DNA of 64,000 bases from Acidobacteriota bacterium (GTDB lineage: Bacteria; Acidobacteriota; Blastocatellia; Pyrinomonadales; Pyrinomonadaceae). The notes beneath the pieces were generated by a model, which saw only the letters and a program-made list of their open reading frames with translations, ran no database searches and was not told the DNA's origin. The position numbers and the translations under genes are program-made. The stretch covers positions 1-64,000 of the forward strand of contig JAIVJI010000003.1 of NCBI GenBank assembly GCA_020200135.1. Direction: 5' to 3'. Of this stretch, positions 28,634-38,058 are shown piece by piece (within the stretch, counting starts at the first letter, position 1; the number at the start of each line of letters is the position of its first letter).

Positions 28634-29824
28634 CTACTTGATGCCTTTGCGCGCGAGCTGCTCCTTCAGCGCGGAGGCGACGGCGGCGTCGAAGCCGTTC
28701 GGCGCGCCCGTCTGCTTCCTGCGCTCGGCGGCGACGTACTCGTCGCGCCGCTTCTTGAGCGTGACTATCTCTTCGCGTATCTTCTTGCGCTCGTCGAGCC
28801 GGCGCTCGACCTCCTTCCTGCGCTCGGCGGCCGAGAGCTTCCGGATGTCGGCGGGCATGTCTTCCGCCTTGACCTCTTCGAGCTTGACCGTCCCGTTCTC
28901 GATGGACTGGAGCAGGTCGCCGACGTACGCGTCGCGGTTGAGCGCCTTGTTGACGGCGCGCTCGGCCTGCGCCGTCATGGGCGCGGCGGCCGCGACCGTC
29001 GTTTCAGTCCTGTTCTGGCCTGCCTTCGCCGACTCGCGGAAACGCTCGCCCTCGGGGCCGGCCCCGCCGCCGTAGGCGACGTAGGTCGCGCCCAAGCGGT
29101 TGCCCAGCTCGGAGAGCCGCGCGTCGTAGGGCGTGGCGATGGTCTGGACGCCGCCGTCCTGCGCGATGCGGAAGTACTGCCCCTCGCCGCGCCGCGCAAT
29201 CTGCTGCCACACGGCCTGCGTCTGCGGGTCGGCGCCGCACTGGATGGTGTTGACGACCATGCCGGACGTGACCGCCTCGGCCGTCGTCGTGAGCGTGTCG
29301 GGCTCCTGCACGTAGTCGTCGTGCGGCGGCGCGTCGCCGACGAGGAAGACTATCTGCGCGAGGTTGCCGTCCGGCTTCGACCAGCCCGCCTTGCGCACGC
29401 CGTCGGCGAGCGCGCGGCGCACGTCCTCGGGGCCGTCGCCGCCGCCGTCGGCGCGGTACTCCATCAGCGTCGTGTAGACCTTGTCGAGGTCGTTGGTGAG
29501 CGGCAGCACCTGCGTGACGTAGGCGTCGCCCTTGTCGCGGTAGGCGACGAGCCCGACGCGCACGTTCGGGCGCGCGGGCGACTGCTGCACCTCGTTGACG
29601 ATGCCCCAGATGCGCTGCTTGGCGCCGTCGATGAGCCCGCCCATCGAGCCGGTCGTGTCGAGGACGAAGACCATCTCCAGCGTCTTGTCGGCGTTCTTCA
29701 CTTTGGCGGGCGGCTCGTGCGGGTCGGGCAGGCAGGCGCAGGTCTTCACCAGCGCGGAGGCCGCGCCGACGCCGACGGCGAAAGTCAGGACGGCGGTCGA
29801 GAGTCTGAACTGGCTGCGTTTCAT
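28634..29824 (-). CDS. VWA-domain protein, secreted
   Basis: LEMVFVLDTTGSMGGLIDGAKQRIWGIVNEV (MIDAS DxTGS) after a signal sequence. Confidence 0.88.
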   Translation of the reverse strand: MKRSQFRLSTAVLTFAVGVGAASALVKTCACLPDPHEPPAKVKNADKTLEMVFVLDTTGSMGGLIDGAKQRIWGIVNEVQQSPARPNVRVGLVAYRDKGDAYVTQVLPLTNDLDKVYTTLMEYRADGGGDGPEDVRRALADGVRKAGWSKPDGNLAQIVFLVGDAPPHDDYVQEPDTLTTTAEAVTSGMVVNTIQCGADPQTQAVWQQIARRGEGQYFRIAQDGGVQTIATPYDARLSELGNRLGATYVAYGGGAGPEGERFRESAKAGQNRTETTVAAAAPMTAQAERAVNKALNRDAYVGDLLQSIENGTVKLEEVKAEDMPADIRKLSAAERRKEVERRLDERKKIREEIVTLKKRRDEYVAAERRKQTGAPNGFDAAVASALKEQLARKGIK

Positions 29825-29930
29825 AGTCGTCTCCATTTCCACGAAATCTTCCGGGCCGGCTCGGCGGCCGATTGGTTCCGAGGGTTGAACGGCGGGCGGG
29901 CCGGACTCTTGCGGAAAAATTTCGGGAGGC

Positions 29931-30887
29931 TCAGCCGCGGACGAGCGCCTTGCGGTAGGCGCGCGGCGAGATGCCGGTCGCCTGCCGGAAGGCGCGGGCG
30001 AAGTGGCTGGAGCTCATGTAGCCGACGCGCGCGCCGACCTCGGTGACGGGGAGGTCGGTCTCGGCGAGGAGCTGCTGGGCGCGCGCGGCGCGCAAGCTCG
30101 CGAGGTAGGCGTGCGGCGTCGCGCCGGTCAGCTTTTTGAAGAGGCGCGCGAAGTGGAACGGCGAGAGGTACGCGGCCGCAGCTATCTCTTCGAGCGAGAG
30201 GTCGCGGTTGAGGTGCGCGTGCATCAGCTCGACGGCGAGGCGTATGCGGCGGTCGACGAGTCCGGCGCGCGAGAGTTCGAGGTGCGCCGAGCGGCGCAGG
30301 TTCGCGTACCGGCGCAGGAGGTGGACGAGCGCCTGCTCGACCAGCGCCGAGACGACGAGCCCCTGCCCGGCCGCCTCCTCGCGCAGCTCGTCCGCGAGGT
30401 CGCGCGCGAGCCGCGCGAGCCGCTCGTCGCCGCGGACCTCGCGCGCGCGGAAGCTGACGACCATCTCCGTGCGCGACAGCCCCGCGCGGGCCGCGCAGTC
30501 CGCGACGAAGACTGGCGAGAGCCGCACGAGCACGTACTCCGCGTGCGCGCCGCCGCCGGCCGCGTTCAGCTCGTCGCCCGGCGCGGCCAGCAGCGCCCCG
30601 CCCGCCGCCAACTCGCCCGACTCCGGCGACACCGCCGACATCGCCCGACCTTTGACCGCGCCGCCCGACGCTTTCGAGGTCGCCGCTGCGCCTTCGACGG
30701 CGGCGGTCGTCGCCTCGTTCCCGGCGCGCGCCGCGCGCCAGCGCAGTCGGCCGTCGACCAGGAGGAGCGCGGCGTAGTCGGCCGCCGCCCCTCCCGCGAG
30801 GCGCAGCCGCCGTCCCGCGCGCAGGTGTACGGAGAAGTGCGGCGGGCGCGTGTAGATTCTGTCGGTGGCCTGCTCGGCGGGACTCAT
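29931..30887 (-). CDS. AraC family transcriptional regulator
   Basis: C-terminal double HTH: LSLEEIAAAAYLSPFHFARLFKKLTGATPHAYLASLRAARAQQLLAETDLPVTEVGARVGYMSSSHFARAFRQATGISPRAYRK. Confidence 0.93.
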   Translation of the reverse strand: MSPAEQATDRIYTRPPHFSVHLRAGRRLRLAGGAAADYAALLLVDGRLRWRAARAGNEATTAAVEGAAATSKASGGAVKGRAMSAVSPESGELAAGGALLAAPGDELNAAGGGAHAEYVLVRLSPVFVADCAARAGLSRTEMVVSFRAREVRGDERLARLARDLADELREEAAGQGLVVSALVEQALVHLLRRYANLRRSAHLELSRAGLVDRRIRLAVELMHAHLNRDLSLEEIAAAAYLSPFHFARLFKKLTGATPHAYLASLRAARAQQLLAETDLPVTEVGARVGYMSSSHFARAFRQATGISPRAYRKALVRG

Positions 30888-31717
30888 GCTGTTTGGCGTC
30901 GCCCCGTGCCGCCGCGCGCGCGGAGCTTCTTCGAGAGGTAATCGCGCATCCGTCCGGGGCGGTCTGTGAACACCGCGCGGACGCCGAGCGCGCGCGCGCG
31001 GCGCAGCCAGAAGGGCGAGTTCACCGTCCAGACTAGAACCTCGAAGCCCCGCCGCCGCGCCTCCTCGACCGTGGCCTTTCTGAGCAGCGAGTGGTGGAGT
31101 GAGATTTCGTCGGCGCCGCAGCGCTCGGCCGCGGCGATGATTTCGGCCCCCGGAAGGAGCGGGCGCGGCCAGGTGCGGCCGAAGAGCGCGGCGGTGCGAA
31201 TCTCGGGCGCGAGCCGTTTGACCTCCGAGAGCGCGTCGTGCTCGAAGCTCTTGACGACGACGCGGTCTGCGATTGCGTAAGCGCGGGTCATCTCGACGAC
31301 GGCGCCGGCCAGCGCCGGCCGGCGCGAGGCGTCTTCACACTTCATCTCGGCGTAGAGCGTGTGCGCGCCGTACCGCTCGAAGACCTGCGCGAGCGTCGGG
31401 ATTTGTTGGAAGATGAACGTCGGGTGTCCGCGCTCCGGATAGCGCCTGTTGAACCACGCCCCGGCCCAAATCTGCGACAAATCCGTCGATGGATGGTCGT
31501 CCGCGTCGCCGTCGATCATGACCGTGCGCTTGAACGTCGCGTCGTGGAAGACGAAGGGGACGCCGTCGCGCGCGAGCCGCACGTCGAACTCGATGCCGTC
31601 CGCGCCGTCGGCGAAGGCGCGCTCGAAGGCGGCGTGTGTGTTCTCGGGCGCGTGGGCCGAGGCTCCCCTGTGGCCGATGATAAGAGGGCCGCTGTCCGGA
31701 ATCTCTCCGACGCTCAT
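30884..31717 (-). CDS. Glycerophosphodiester phosphodiesterase
   Basis: LIIGHRGASAHAPENTHAAFERAFADGADGIEFDVRLARDGVPFVFHD. Confidence 0.94.
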   Translation of the reverse strand: MSVGEIPDSGPLIIGHRGASAHAPENTHAAFERAFADGADGIEFDVRLARDGVPFVFHDATFKRTVMIDGDADDHPSTDLSQIWAGAWFNRRYPERGHPTFIFQQIPTLAQVFERYGAHTLYAEMKCEDASRRPALAGAVVEMTRAYAIADRVVVKSFEHDALSEVKRLAPEIRTAALFGRTWPRPLLPGAEIIAAAERCGADEISLHHSLLRKATVEEARRRGFEVLVWTVNSPFWLRRARALGVRAVFTDRPGRMRDYLSKKLRARGGTGRRQTA

Positions 31718-31981
31718 CAGGGCTGTCTCCCGTCCGCGCTCACTCTGATGTCTCGCCGGTGGCTCGCCGCGACGACTTGCGCGGCGCCTTCCTCGCGGGT
31801 CCCCTCTTCGCGGGTTCCCTCTTCGCAGCCCCCTTCTTCGCCGCCGCGCGCTTCCTGCTCCCGGCCGCCTTCTTCGGCGCGGGGTTGTCTTCGGCCGGCG
31901 CGGCGCAAGCCTCGGGGCTCTCGCCCGCCTGCGCGGCGGGCGCGGGCGCCTCAAGCAGCAGCGCCGACAGCGGCGGGAGGT

Positions 31982-33910
31982 CTACCGCCGCAGAGAGAAG
32001 CCGCGCGGCTCGACGTCGAGCTGGTGGAGCGCCGCGCGGTCGCGCGCCAGCCGGTTGAGGTCGCCGACGAGCGTGTTCAGCCCGCGGTGGTGCGCGTCTT
32101 CGAGCAGGTGCCAGTCGAGGCTGCGCTCCTCGCTCCACTCGCGCCACTGTCCTATCTCGCCGCCCATGAACAGAAGCTTCTTGCCCGGGTGCGCCCACAT
32201 GAAAGCGTAGAGCGCGCGCAGGTTGGCGAACTTCTGCTCGCGGCCGCCGTGCATCTTGTCGAGCATCGACCCCTTCATGTGGACGACCTCGTCGTGCGAG
32301 AACGGCAGGACGAAGTTCTCGCTCCACGCGTAGGTCAGGCCGAAGGTGAGGTTGTTGTGGAAGTAGCGGCGCGCGAGCGGGTCGCGCTCGAAGTACTTGA
32401 GCGTGTCGTGCATCCAGCCCATGTTCCACTTGAGGTCGAAACCCAAACCGCCCTGGTCAGTCCCCTTGGTGACGAGCGGCCACGAGGTCGACTCCTCGGC
32501 GATCATCATCACGCCGGGCTGCTCGCGGTGGACGACGTCGTTCAGCTCGCGGACGAAGCCGACGGCTTCGAGGTTCTCGCGCCCGCCGTCCTTGTTCGTC
32601 GCCGCCTGCCCGTGCTCGCGCCCGTAGTCGAGGTAGAGCATCGAGGCTACGGCGTCCACGCGCAGGCCGTCGACGTGACACTCCTTCAGCCAGAAGAGCG
32701 CGTTGGCGATGAGGAAGTTGCGGACCTCGTTGCGGCCGTAGTTGAAGATGAAGGTGCCCCACTCGGGGTGCTCGCCGAGCCTCGGGTCGGCGTGCTCGTA
32801 GAGCGGCGTGCCGTCGAAGCGCCCCAAGGCCCACACGTCTTTCGGGAAGTGCGCGGGCACCCAGTCCATGATGACGCCGAGGTTTCTGTTGTGCAGGTAA
32901 TCGACGAGGAAGCGGAAGTCGTCCGGGCCGCCGTAGCGCGCGGTCGGCGCGTAGTAGCTCGCCACCTGGTAGCCCCACGAGCCGCCGTACGGGTGACCCT
33001 TGAGCGGCATGAACTCGACGTGCGTGAAGCCGAGCCGCTCGCAGTAGTCGGCGAGCGCGGGCGCGGTCTCGCGGTAGGTGAGCGCGCGGTCGCCCTCCTC
33101 CGGGATGCGACGCCACGAGCCGAGGTGGACTTCATAGATGTTGAGCGGCCGGCGCAGGTGGTCCTGCTTCGCGCGGCGCTCCATCCACTCGCCGTCGGTG
33201 AACCGGTAGCCGGGCTTGAAGACTATCGAAGAGGTCGCGGGCGGCACCTCGGCGAAGAGCGCGTAAGGGTCCGCCTTGAGGAAGGCGAGCCCGCCGCGCC
33301 TGTGCATCTCGTACTTGTAGAGCGCGCCCTGTCCGAGGTCGGGGATGAAAATCTCCCAGATGCCCGACGCGCCGAGCCGGCGCATCTGGTGGAGGCGGCC
33401 GTCCCAGCTGTTGAAGTCGCCGACGACGCTCACGCCGTCCGCGTTCGGGGCCCACACGGCGAACGAGACGCCGCCGACGCCGCCCAGGTCGCGCGGGTGC
33501 GCGCCGAGCTTCTCGTAGAGATTCCAGTGGCGGCCCTCGCCGAAGAGGTGCTCGTCGAAGGAGCCGAGCGTGGGCATGAAGGCGTAGGGGTCGCGGTGCG
33601 TGAACTGCGCGCCGCCGGGGTAGCGCGAGCGGAGTCGGTAGGGGAACAGCTCGGCGCGCCCTTCGAGCAGTATCTCGAAGAACCCGGCGGGGTGCGTCCG
33701 CGTCAGCTCGCGCGGGGCTTCGCCCTCGACCATCAGCTCGACGCGCTCGGCGTCGGGTCGGTAGGCGCGGACGGCGACGCCGGCGGGCGTGGGGTGCGCC
33801 CCGAGGATGGCGTGCGGGTCGGGAGAGTCGAGTGCGAGCAGGCGTTCGAGCTCGACACGCGACACGCCCGGGTAGGCGGTCGAGCCCGTGTGCCCCGGCT
33901 GGTTCGACAT
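31982..33910 (-). CDS. glgB: 1,4-alpha-glucan branching enzyme GlgB, C-terminal beta domain apparently lost by deletion/frameshift
   Basis: GH13 GlgB sequence (VSFAVWAPNADGVSVVGDFNSWDGR...GSWGYQVASYYAPTARYGGPDDFRFLVD...DGLRVDAVASMLYLDYGRE...PFSHDEVVHMKGSM); frame ends at FSLRR* while AVDLPPLSALLLEAPAP... continues in another frame to 31740. Confidence 0.88.
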   Translation of the reverse strand: MSNQPGHTGSTAYPGVSRVELERLLALDSPDPHAILGAHPTPAGVAVRAYRPDAERVELMVEGEAPRELTRTHPAGFFEILLEGRAELFPYRLRSRYPGGAQFTHRDPYAFMPTLGSFDEHLFGEGRHWNLYEKLGAHPRDLGGVGGVSFAVWAPNADGVSVVGDFNSWDGRLHQMRRLGASGIWEIFIPDLGQGALYKYEMHRRGGLAFLKADPYALFAEVPPATSSIVFKPGYRFTDGEWMERRAKQDHLRRPLNIYEVHLGSWRRIPEEGDRALTYRETAPALADYCERLGFTHVEFMPLKGHPYGGSWGYQVASYYAPTARYGGPDDFRFLVDYLHNRNLGVIMDWVPAHFPKDVWALGRFDGTPLYEHADPRLGEHPEWGTFIFNYGRNEVRNFLIANALFWLKECHVDGLRVDAVASMLYLDYGREHGQAATNKDGGRENLEAVGFVRELNDVVHREQPGVMMIAEESTSWPLVTKGTDQGGLGFDLKWNMGWMHDTLKYFERDPLARRYFHNNLTFGLTYAWSENFVLPFSHDEVVHMKGSMLDKMHGGREQKFANLRALYAFMWAHPGKKLLFMGGEIGQWREWSEERSLDWHLLEDAHHRGLNTLVGDLNRLARDRAALHQLDVEPRGFSLRR

Positions 33911-33924
33911 CTGTGCTCCCTCCC

Positions 33925-36390
33925 TTAACTGTTGACGAGGACGGTCGGCCCCGACTCTTCGGGTACGGGGGGGGCGAGCGCGGCGGGCGCGAGCCCCAGC
34001 GCGAGGGCGAACTCGCGCGCCTCGTCCGAGAGCGGCGCCCCCTTCGCGGCGGCCTTGTAGAGAATCTCCTGCCCGCGTTCGAGGTTGGCTTCGAGCCCGA
34101 GCTCGCGCCCGAGGGCGATGAGCGCGCGGGCGGAGCGGACGTTCTCGGCGTTCGGCTGGACGACGACGAGCCGCGCGGCCTCCGTCACCGTCTCCTCGAA
34201 GACGCGCGTGACCGAGGTGCGGTCGATGCGGTAGCCGAAGCGCGCCGCGTCGCGCGCAATCTCGGCCGCCGCGCTGAAGTCGCCCTCGCCAGCGCGTCGC
34301 CCGCGCAGCTCGCGCTCCATGCGCAGCCCCACGGTCAGCTCGGCGGCGAGGCGCAGCTCGCGCGGCGGGTGGAAGCCTATCTCCTGAAGACGCTCGATGA
34401 CGCGCCGGTTCTCTTCGTAGAGCTGCTCGTACTGCTCCATGAAGCGCGCGACGAGACGGCCGAAGACGCCGCGCGAGAGGTGCCCCTGCCCCTGCGGCAG
34501 CAGCGCTTCGAGCCCGAACTCTTCGGGGCCGAACTCGCTCTGCGCGACGCGCAGGAGCACCGGGAGCGACGCGGCGCGCAGGTGCTCCCAGAGCCTCGAC
34601 GTCGCCTCCTCGAACTCGCGCCCGCCCTCGGAGGGGCGGAGCGCGCAGTAGTAATCGACCTCGCCGAAGTGCATCGCGGCGAGCGCGAACTCGTGCCGCC
34701 GACCCGTGGCCTCCTCTTCGAGCGCGAGCCGGACGGTTTCGAGCGTGACGCGGCCGTGGCGCTGCTTGCGGAAGTCGAGCTTGCGGTAGACGTAGCCGGC
34801 AGACCCGCACTCGGGTGGCTGACCCTCGCGCTCGATGAGGTTGCAGATGGCGACGTGCGCGGCGACGCGCTGCGGCGTGACGCGCGAGCGGCCGACGGCG
34901 CGCAGGTAGATGTCGGCGCCGGTCTGCGCGTCGCGCAGGTTGCTCCGCGCCCCGGAGAGCGTTTCGAGGAAGGCGTCGAGCGGCGGCGCCAGGCCCAGCG
35001 TCTCCATCGTCTCGACGACGCGGCCGGCGTAGCACAGGGTCTGGACGGTCTCGATGCCCGACACGTCGTTAAAGAACCAGCCGCAGCTCGTGTACATCGT
35101 CATCGCCGCGCGCTGCGCTTCGAGGAGGGTCAGGGCGCGCACTCGCTCGTCGTCCGAGAGCGGGCGCGCGGCGTGCCGGCGGAAGAACTCTTCGCGGCGT
35201 GCGCCGCCGCCGGGGCCGAGCAGTTCGACGTACTCGTCGCGCGCCAGCCACGGGTCGCCGAGCAGACGGCCGGCCGCCTCCTCGAACTTCGGCGCGAGGT
35301 CGTCGCGCAGCAGGTCGATGGCCGCGCGCAGCGGCGCGCGCCAGCGCTGGTTCCAGCCCACGGGCGCGGAGGCGTTGCAGCCGCAGTCGCGCGTCCAGCG
35401 ACCCAGCCCGTGCGTGCAGCTCCACGCCGTGCCCTCGCCGCCCGCGCCGGAGTTCAGACGCACCTCTTGCTCCGGCTCGTACGCGTCGAGGAACTCGCCG
35501 TAGTTCGTGACCCGCAGTCCCTGACGCTCCGCTTCGAGTTCGAGCGCGTAGGCGATGCAGCGGTCGCCCCAGCGGAAGTGGTGGCCGTAGCTTTCGCCGT
35601 CGGTGGCGACGCTGACTATCCGCGCGTCGCCGCGCGCCGCGCGCGCGCAGGCCGCGACTAACCCCTGGCTCGAAGCGAGCAAGCCCTCGAAGGCGACCCC
35701 GCGCGCGACCCGCCCGTCGTAGAAGAAGACCGCGATGGAGCGCCCCGAGCCGTCGCGGTGCGTGAACTTGTAGGGGACCGTCGTGTCGACCGAGCCGTCC
35801 GGCACCGTCACCCATTCGTCCGAGCCCGCGGCGCGCACGGCGCCGGCCTGGAAGGGCGAGAGGATGACGTATCTCAAGCCCTCCTCGATGAGCGCTTCGA
35901 GCGTCGCCTCGTCGCAGGCGGTCTCGGGGAGCCAGAGCGACTCGGCCTCGCGCCGGTAGCGGCGGCGAAAGTCTGCGAGCCCCCAGCGTATCTGCGTGCG
36001 CCGGTCGCGCGGGTCGCAGAGCGGGAGGATGGAATGGTCGTAGCCCTGCGCGACGGCGTTGCCGTGCCCCCCGCGCGAGAGGGCGCTCTCGCGGTCGGCG
36101 TCGAGGATGCGGCGGTAGGTCTCGGGGTGGAGGCGTTCGAGCCAGTTGAGGAGCGTCGGGCCGAAGTTGAAGCTGAGCCGCGCGTAGTTGTTGACGATGC
36201 GCTCGACGCGCCCCGAAGAGTCGGAGATGCGTGAGAAGGCGTTGGGGCGATAGCACTCGGCGTGGATGCGCTCGTTCCAGTCGTGGAAGGGCGAGGCGCC
36301 CGGCTCGCGCTCGACCAGTTCCGTCCAGGGGTTCTCGCGCGGCGGCTGGTAGAAGTGGCCGTGAATGACCAGCGCGGTCGTCATCGACAA
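33925..36390 (-). CDS. GH57 family glycoside hydrolase with DUF3536 domain
   Basis: ALVIHGHFYQPPRENPWTELVE...ARLSFNFGPTLLNWLERLHPETYRRIL...GHGNAVAQGYDHSILPL; SVATDGESYGHHF. Confidence 0.9.
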   Translation of the reverse strand: MSMTTALVIHGHFYQPPRENPWTELVEREPGASPFHDWNERIHAECYRPNAFSRISDSSGRVERIVNNYARLSFNFGPTLLNWLERLHPETYRRILDADRESALSRGGHGNAVAQGYDHSILPLCDPRDRRTQIRWGLADFRRRYRREAESLWLPETACDEATLEALIEEGLRYVILSPFQAGAVRAAGSDEWVTVPDGSVDTTVPYKFTHRDGSGRSIAVFFYDGRVARGVAFEGLLASSQGLVAACARAARGDARIVSVATDGESYGHHFRWGDRCIAYALELEAERQGLRVTNYGEFLDAYEPEQEVRLNSGAGGEGTAWSCTHGLGRWTRDCGCNASAPVGWNQRWRAPLRAAIDLLRDDLAPKFEEAAGRLLGDPWLARDEYVELLGPGGGARREEFFRRHAARPLSDDERVRALTLLEAQRAAMTMYTSCGWFFNDVSGIETVQTLCYAGRVVETMETLGLAPPLDAFLETLSGARSNLRDAQTGADIYLRAVGRSRVTPQRVAAHVAICNLIEREGQPPECGSAGYVYRKLDFRKQRHGRVTLETVRLALEEEATGRRHEFALAAMHFGEVDYYCALRPSEGGREFEEATSRLWEHLRAASLPVLLRVAQSEFGPEEFGLEALLPQGQGHLSRGVFGRLVARFMEQYEQLYEENRRVIERLQEIGFHPPRELRLAAELTVGLRMERELRGRRAGEGDFSAAAEIARDAARFGYRIDRTSVTRVFEETVTEAARLVVVQPNAENVRSARALIALGRELGLEANLERGQEILYKAAAKGAPLSDEAREFALALGLAPAALAPPVPEESGPTVLVNS

Positions 36391-36474
36391 GGGCTGCTCC
36401 GTCGGCTGATAGGGAAGTCGGATTTAAGCTATCACGAATCGCCCGAGAGTCAAATCAGGCCGCGCAAAGAGAGA

Positions 36475-36502
36475 GGGCGGGGGCGCCGCAACGCCCCCGC
36501 CC
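36475..36502 (-). terminator. GC-rich hairpin downstream of the DUF3108 gene
   Basis: GGGCGGGGGCG-CCGCAA-CGCCCCCGCCC perfect 11-bp stem, with CTCTCTTTGC following on the minus strand. Confidence 0.6.
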
Positions 36503-36528
36503 ACATTGGCCCGGACTGAAATTTTGTC

Positions 36529-37437
36529 TTAACGCTGTGCGACCTGCGCCTCTTCGCGCTGGATGCTCTTGAGCGTGATGTCGAGCTGACCCACGTCGTG
36601 CGACAGGCGGGCCTTGACGGGGACGTGGCGCTCGTCGCTCGTCACCCAGATGAACATCTTGCCCTTGCCCTGCTCGACCGGGCGCCCCGGCCCGAACAGC
36701 TCGACCTCGACGCGGACGACCTCGACCTTGCCCAGGACGCTCTTCATCTTCTTCCTCTCGGCGAAGACCGTCGCCGGCACCTGATAGACGCGCCCCGAGT
36801 CGCTGATGGCGATGTTAAAGGTCTGCCCCGGCGTGAGCGGCTGCGTGCGGAGGAAGTAGAGGGCGGAGACGATGTCCTGCGTCGGGCCCGAGAGCGCGGC
36901 CGTGATGACGCGCGGCGCCAGCTGCGTGTTGTTGGGGTCGCGCTCGGTGTACTCGACCGTCTTGGCCTCCTGGTCGAAGACCGCCTCGCTCGTGCGGACG
37001 CGCTGGCCCTGCTCGTCCTTTTTGGTCGTGCGCATCGCGTAGAAGTCGTTCGGCTCGACCTGCGACTCGGCGTGGAACTTGAAGGTCACGCCGAAGAGCT
37101 TGCTGAAGAAGCCCTTCGAGACCACGTCGGTCGAGAGCAACAGAGGGGCCTGCGCGGGCGTCTCGCCCTCGACCGTGACGCCGCTGGGCGTCGGGCGCTG
37201 CGCCTTGAAACGCAGCTCGGCGATGTTGATGCCCCGCAGGATGGCGCGCGTGAACTCGCCCTCGTAGACCAGCTCCTCCGAAGGCCCGAATGGCATGGCC
37301 CACGCGGGGCGCGGTTGTGTACGCTCTTTGGGCGTGTCCGTTGCCAGTACGACCGAAGAGAGTACAACGGCAAAAAGCAGCGTCGCCGTCGTCGTCGCGG
37401 TGATTTTGGACAAAATGCTGCGAGGCATAGCGTACAC
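36529..37437 (-). CDS. DUF3108 domain-containing protein
   Basis: Secreted; EELVYEGEFTRAILRGINIAELRFKAQ...KGFFSKLFGVTFKFHAESQVEPNDFYAMRTTKKDEQGQR. Confidence 0.75.
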   Translation of the reverse strand: MYAMPRSILSKITATTTATLLFAVVLSSVVLATDTPKERTQPRPAWAMPFGPSEELVYEGEFTRAILRGINIAELRFKAQRPTPSGVTVEGETPAQAPLLLSTDVVSKGFFSKLFGVTFKFHAESQVEPNDFYAMRTTKKDEQGQRVRTSEAVFDQEAKTVEYTERDPNNTQLAPRVITAALSGPTQDIVSALYFLRTQPLTPGQTFNIAISDSGRVYQVPATVFAERKKMKSVLGKVEVVRVEVELFGPGRPVEQGKGKMFIWVTSDERHVPVKARLSHDVGQLDITLKSIQREEAQVAQR

Positions 37438-37473
37438 CCTTCCTCCACCCTAGTTTTCGTGTGCTTGTTCAGG

Positions 37474-38058
37474 TCAGAGAGCCAGAACTGCTTTCAGCCA
37501 TAGCACGCCCCATGCCACGAGCAGCCCGAGCGCCGCGCGGTATTCGCGGTAACGCATGTAGAGAGTCGAGTCGAACTTCACCGCCGCCGCCGCGGGGTCG
37601 CCTGGCCTGTACGGCGTGGGACGTGGGAAGAGGAGCGGGACGGCCTCGGCGTAAGCCTTGTACTCGTCGCCGAACATCTCGGCGAGCGTCGCAGCTTCGA
37701 CGCGCATCACCGGCCAGTAGATGCCCAGGAACAGCGCCGCGAACAGCCCGCCGAGCAGGAGCAGCAGCCACCAGTTGGAAGAGGCCGCGACGGTGAAGCC
37801 CAGCCCCAGGATGAAGCTCCCGAGGTAAAGCGGGTTGCGCGTGTGCGCGTAAGGGCCCGAGACGGCGAGCCGCGCGTTCTTGCGTATGTGCCCCGAAGCC
37901 CACGCGCGAATCAGGAGGCCGACGAGCGCGACCGCGCCGCCGACGGCGAGCGAGCGCCGGTCGGGTCGCGCCAGCACGATGAAGACGGCCGCGCAGGCGA
38001 ACCCCAAAGGCACGCGCCACCGCTGCACCCACGTCCCGCCCCTACGCGCCACCGGCAC
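37474..38058 (-). CDS. Isoprenylcysteine carboxyl methyltransferase-like (ICMT/PEMT) membrane protein
   Basis: SGPYAHTRNPLYLGSFILGLGF motif with several transmembrane segments. Confidence 0.85.
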   Translation of the reverse strand: MPVARRGGTWVQRWRVPLGFACAAVFIVLARPDRRSLAVGGAVALVGLLIRAWASGHIRKNARLAVSGPYAHTRNPLYLGSFILGLGFTVAASSNWWLLLLLGGLFAALFLGIYWPVMRVEAATLAEMFGDEYKAYAEAVPLLFPRPTPYRPGDPAAAAVKFDSTLYMRYREYRAALGLLVAWGVLWLKAVLAL

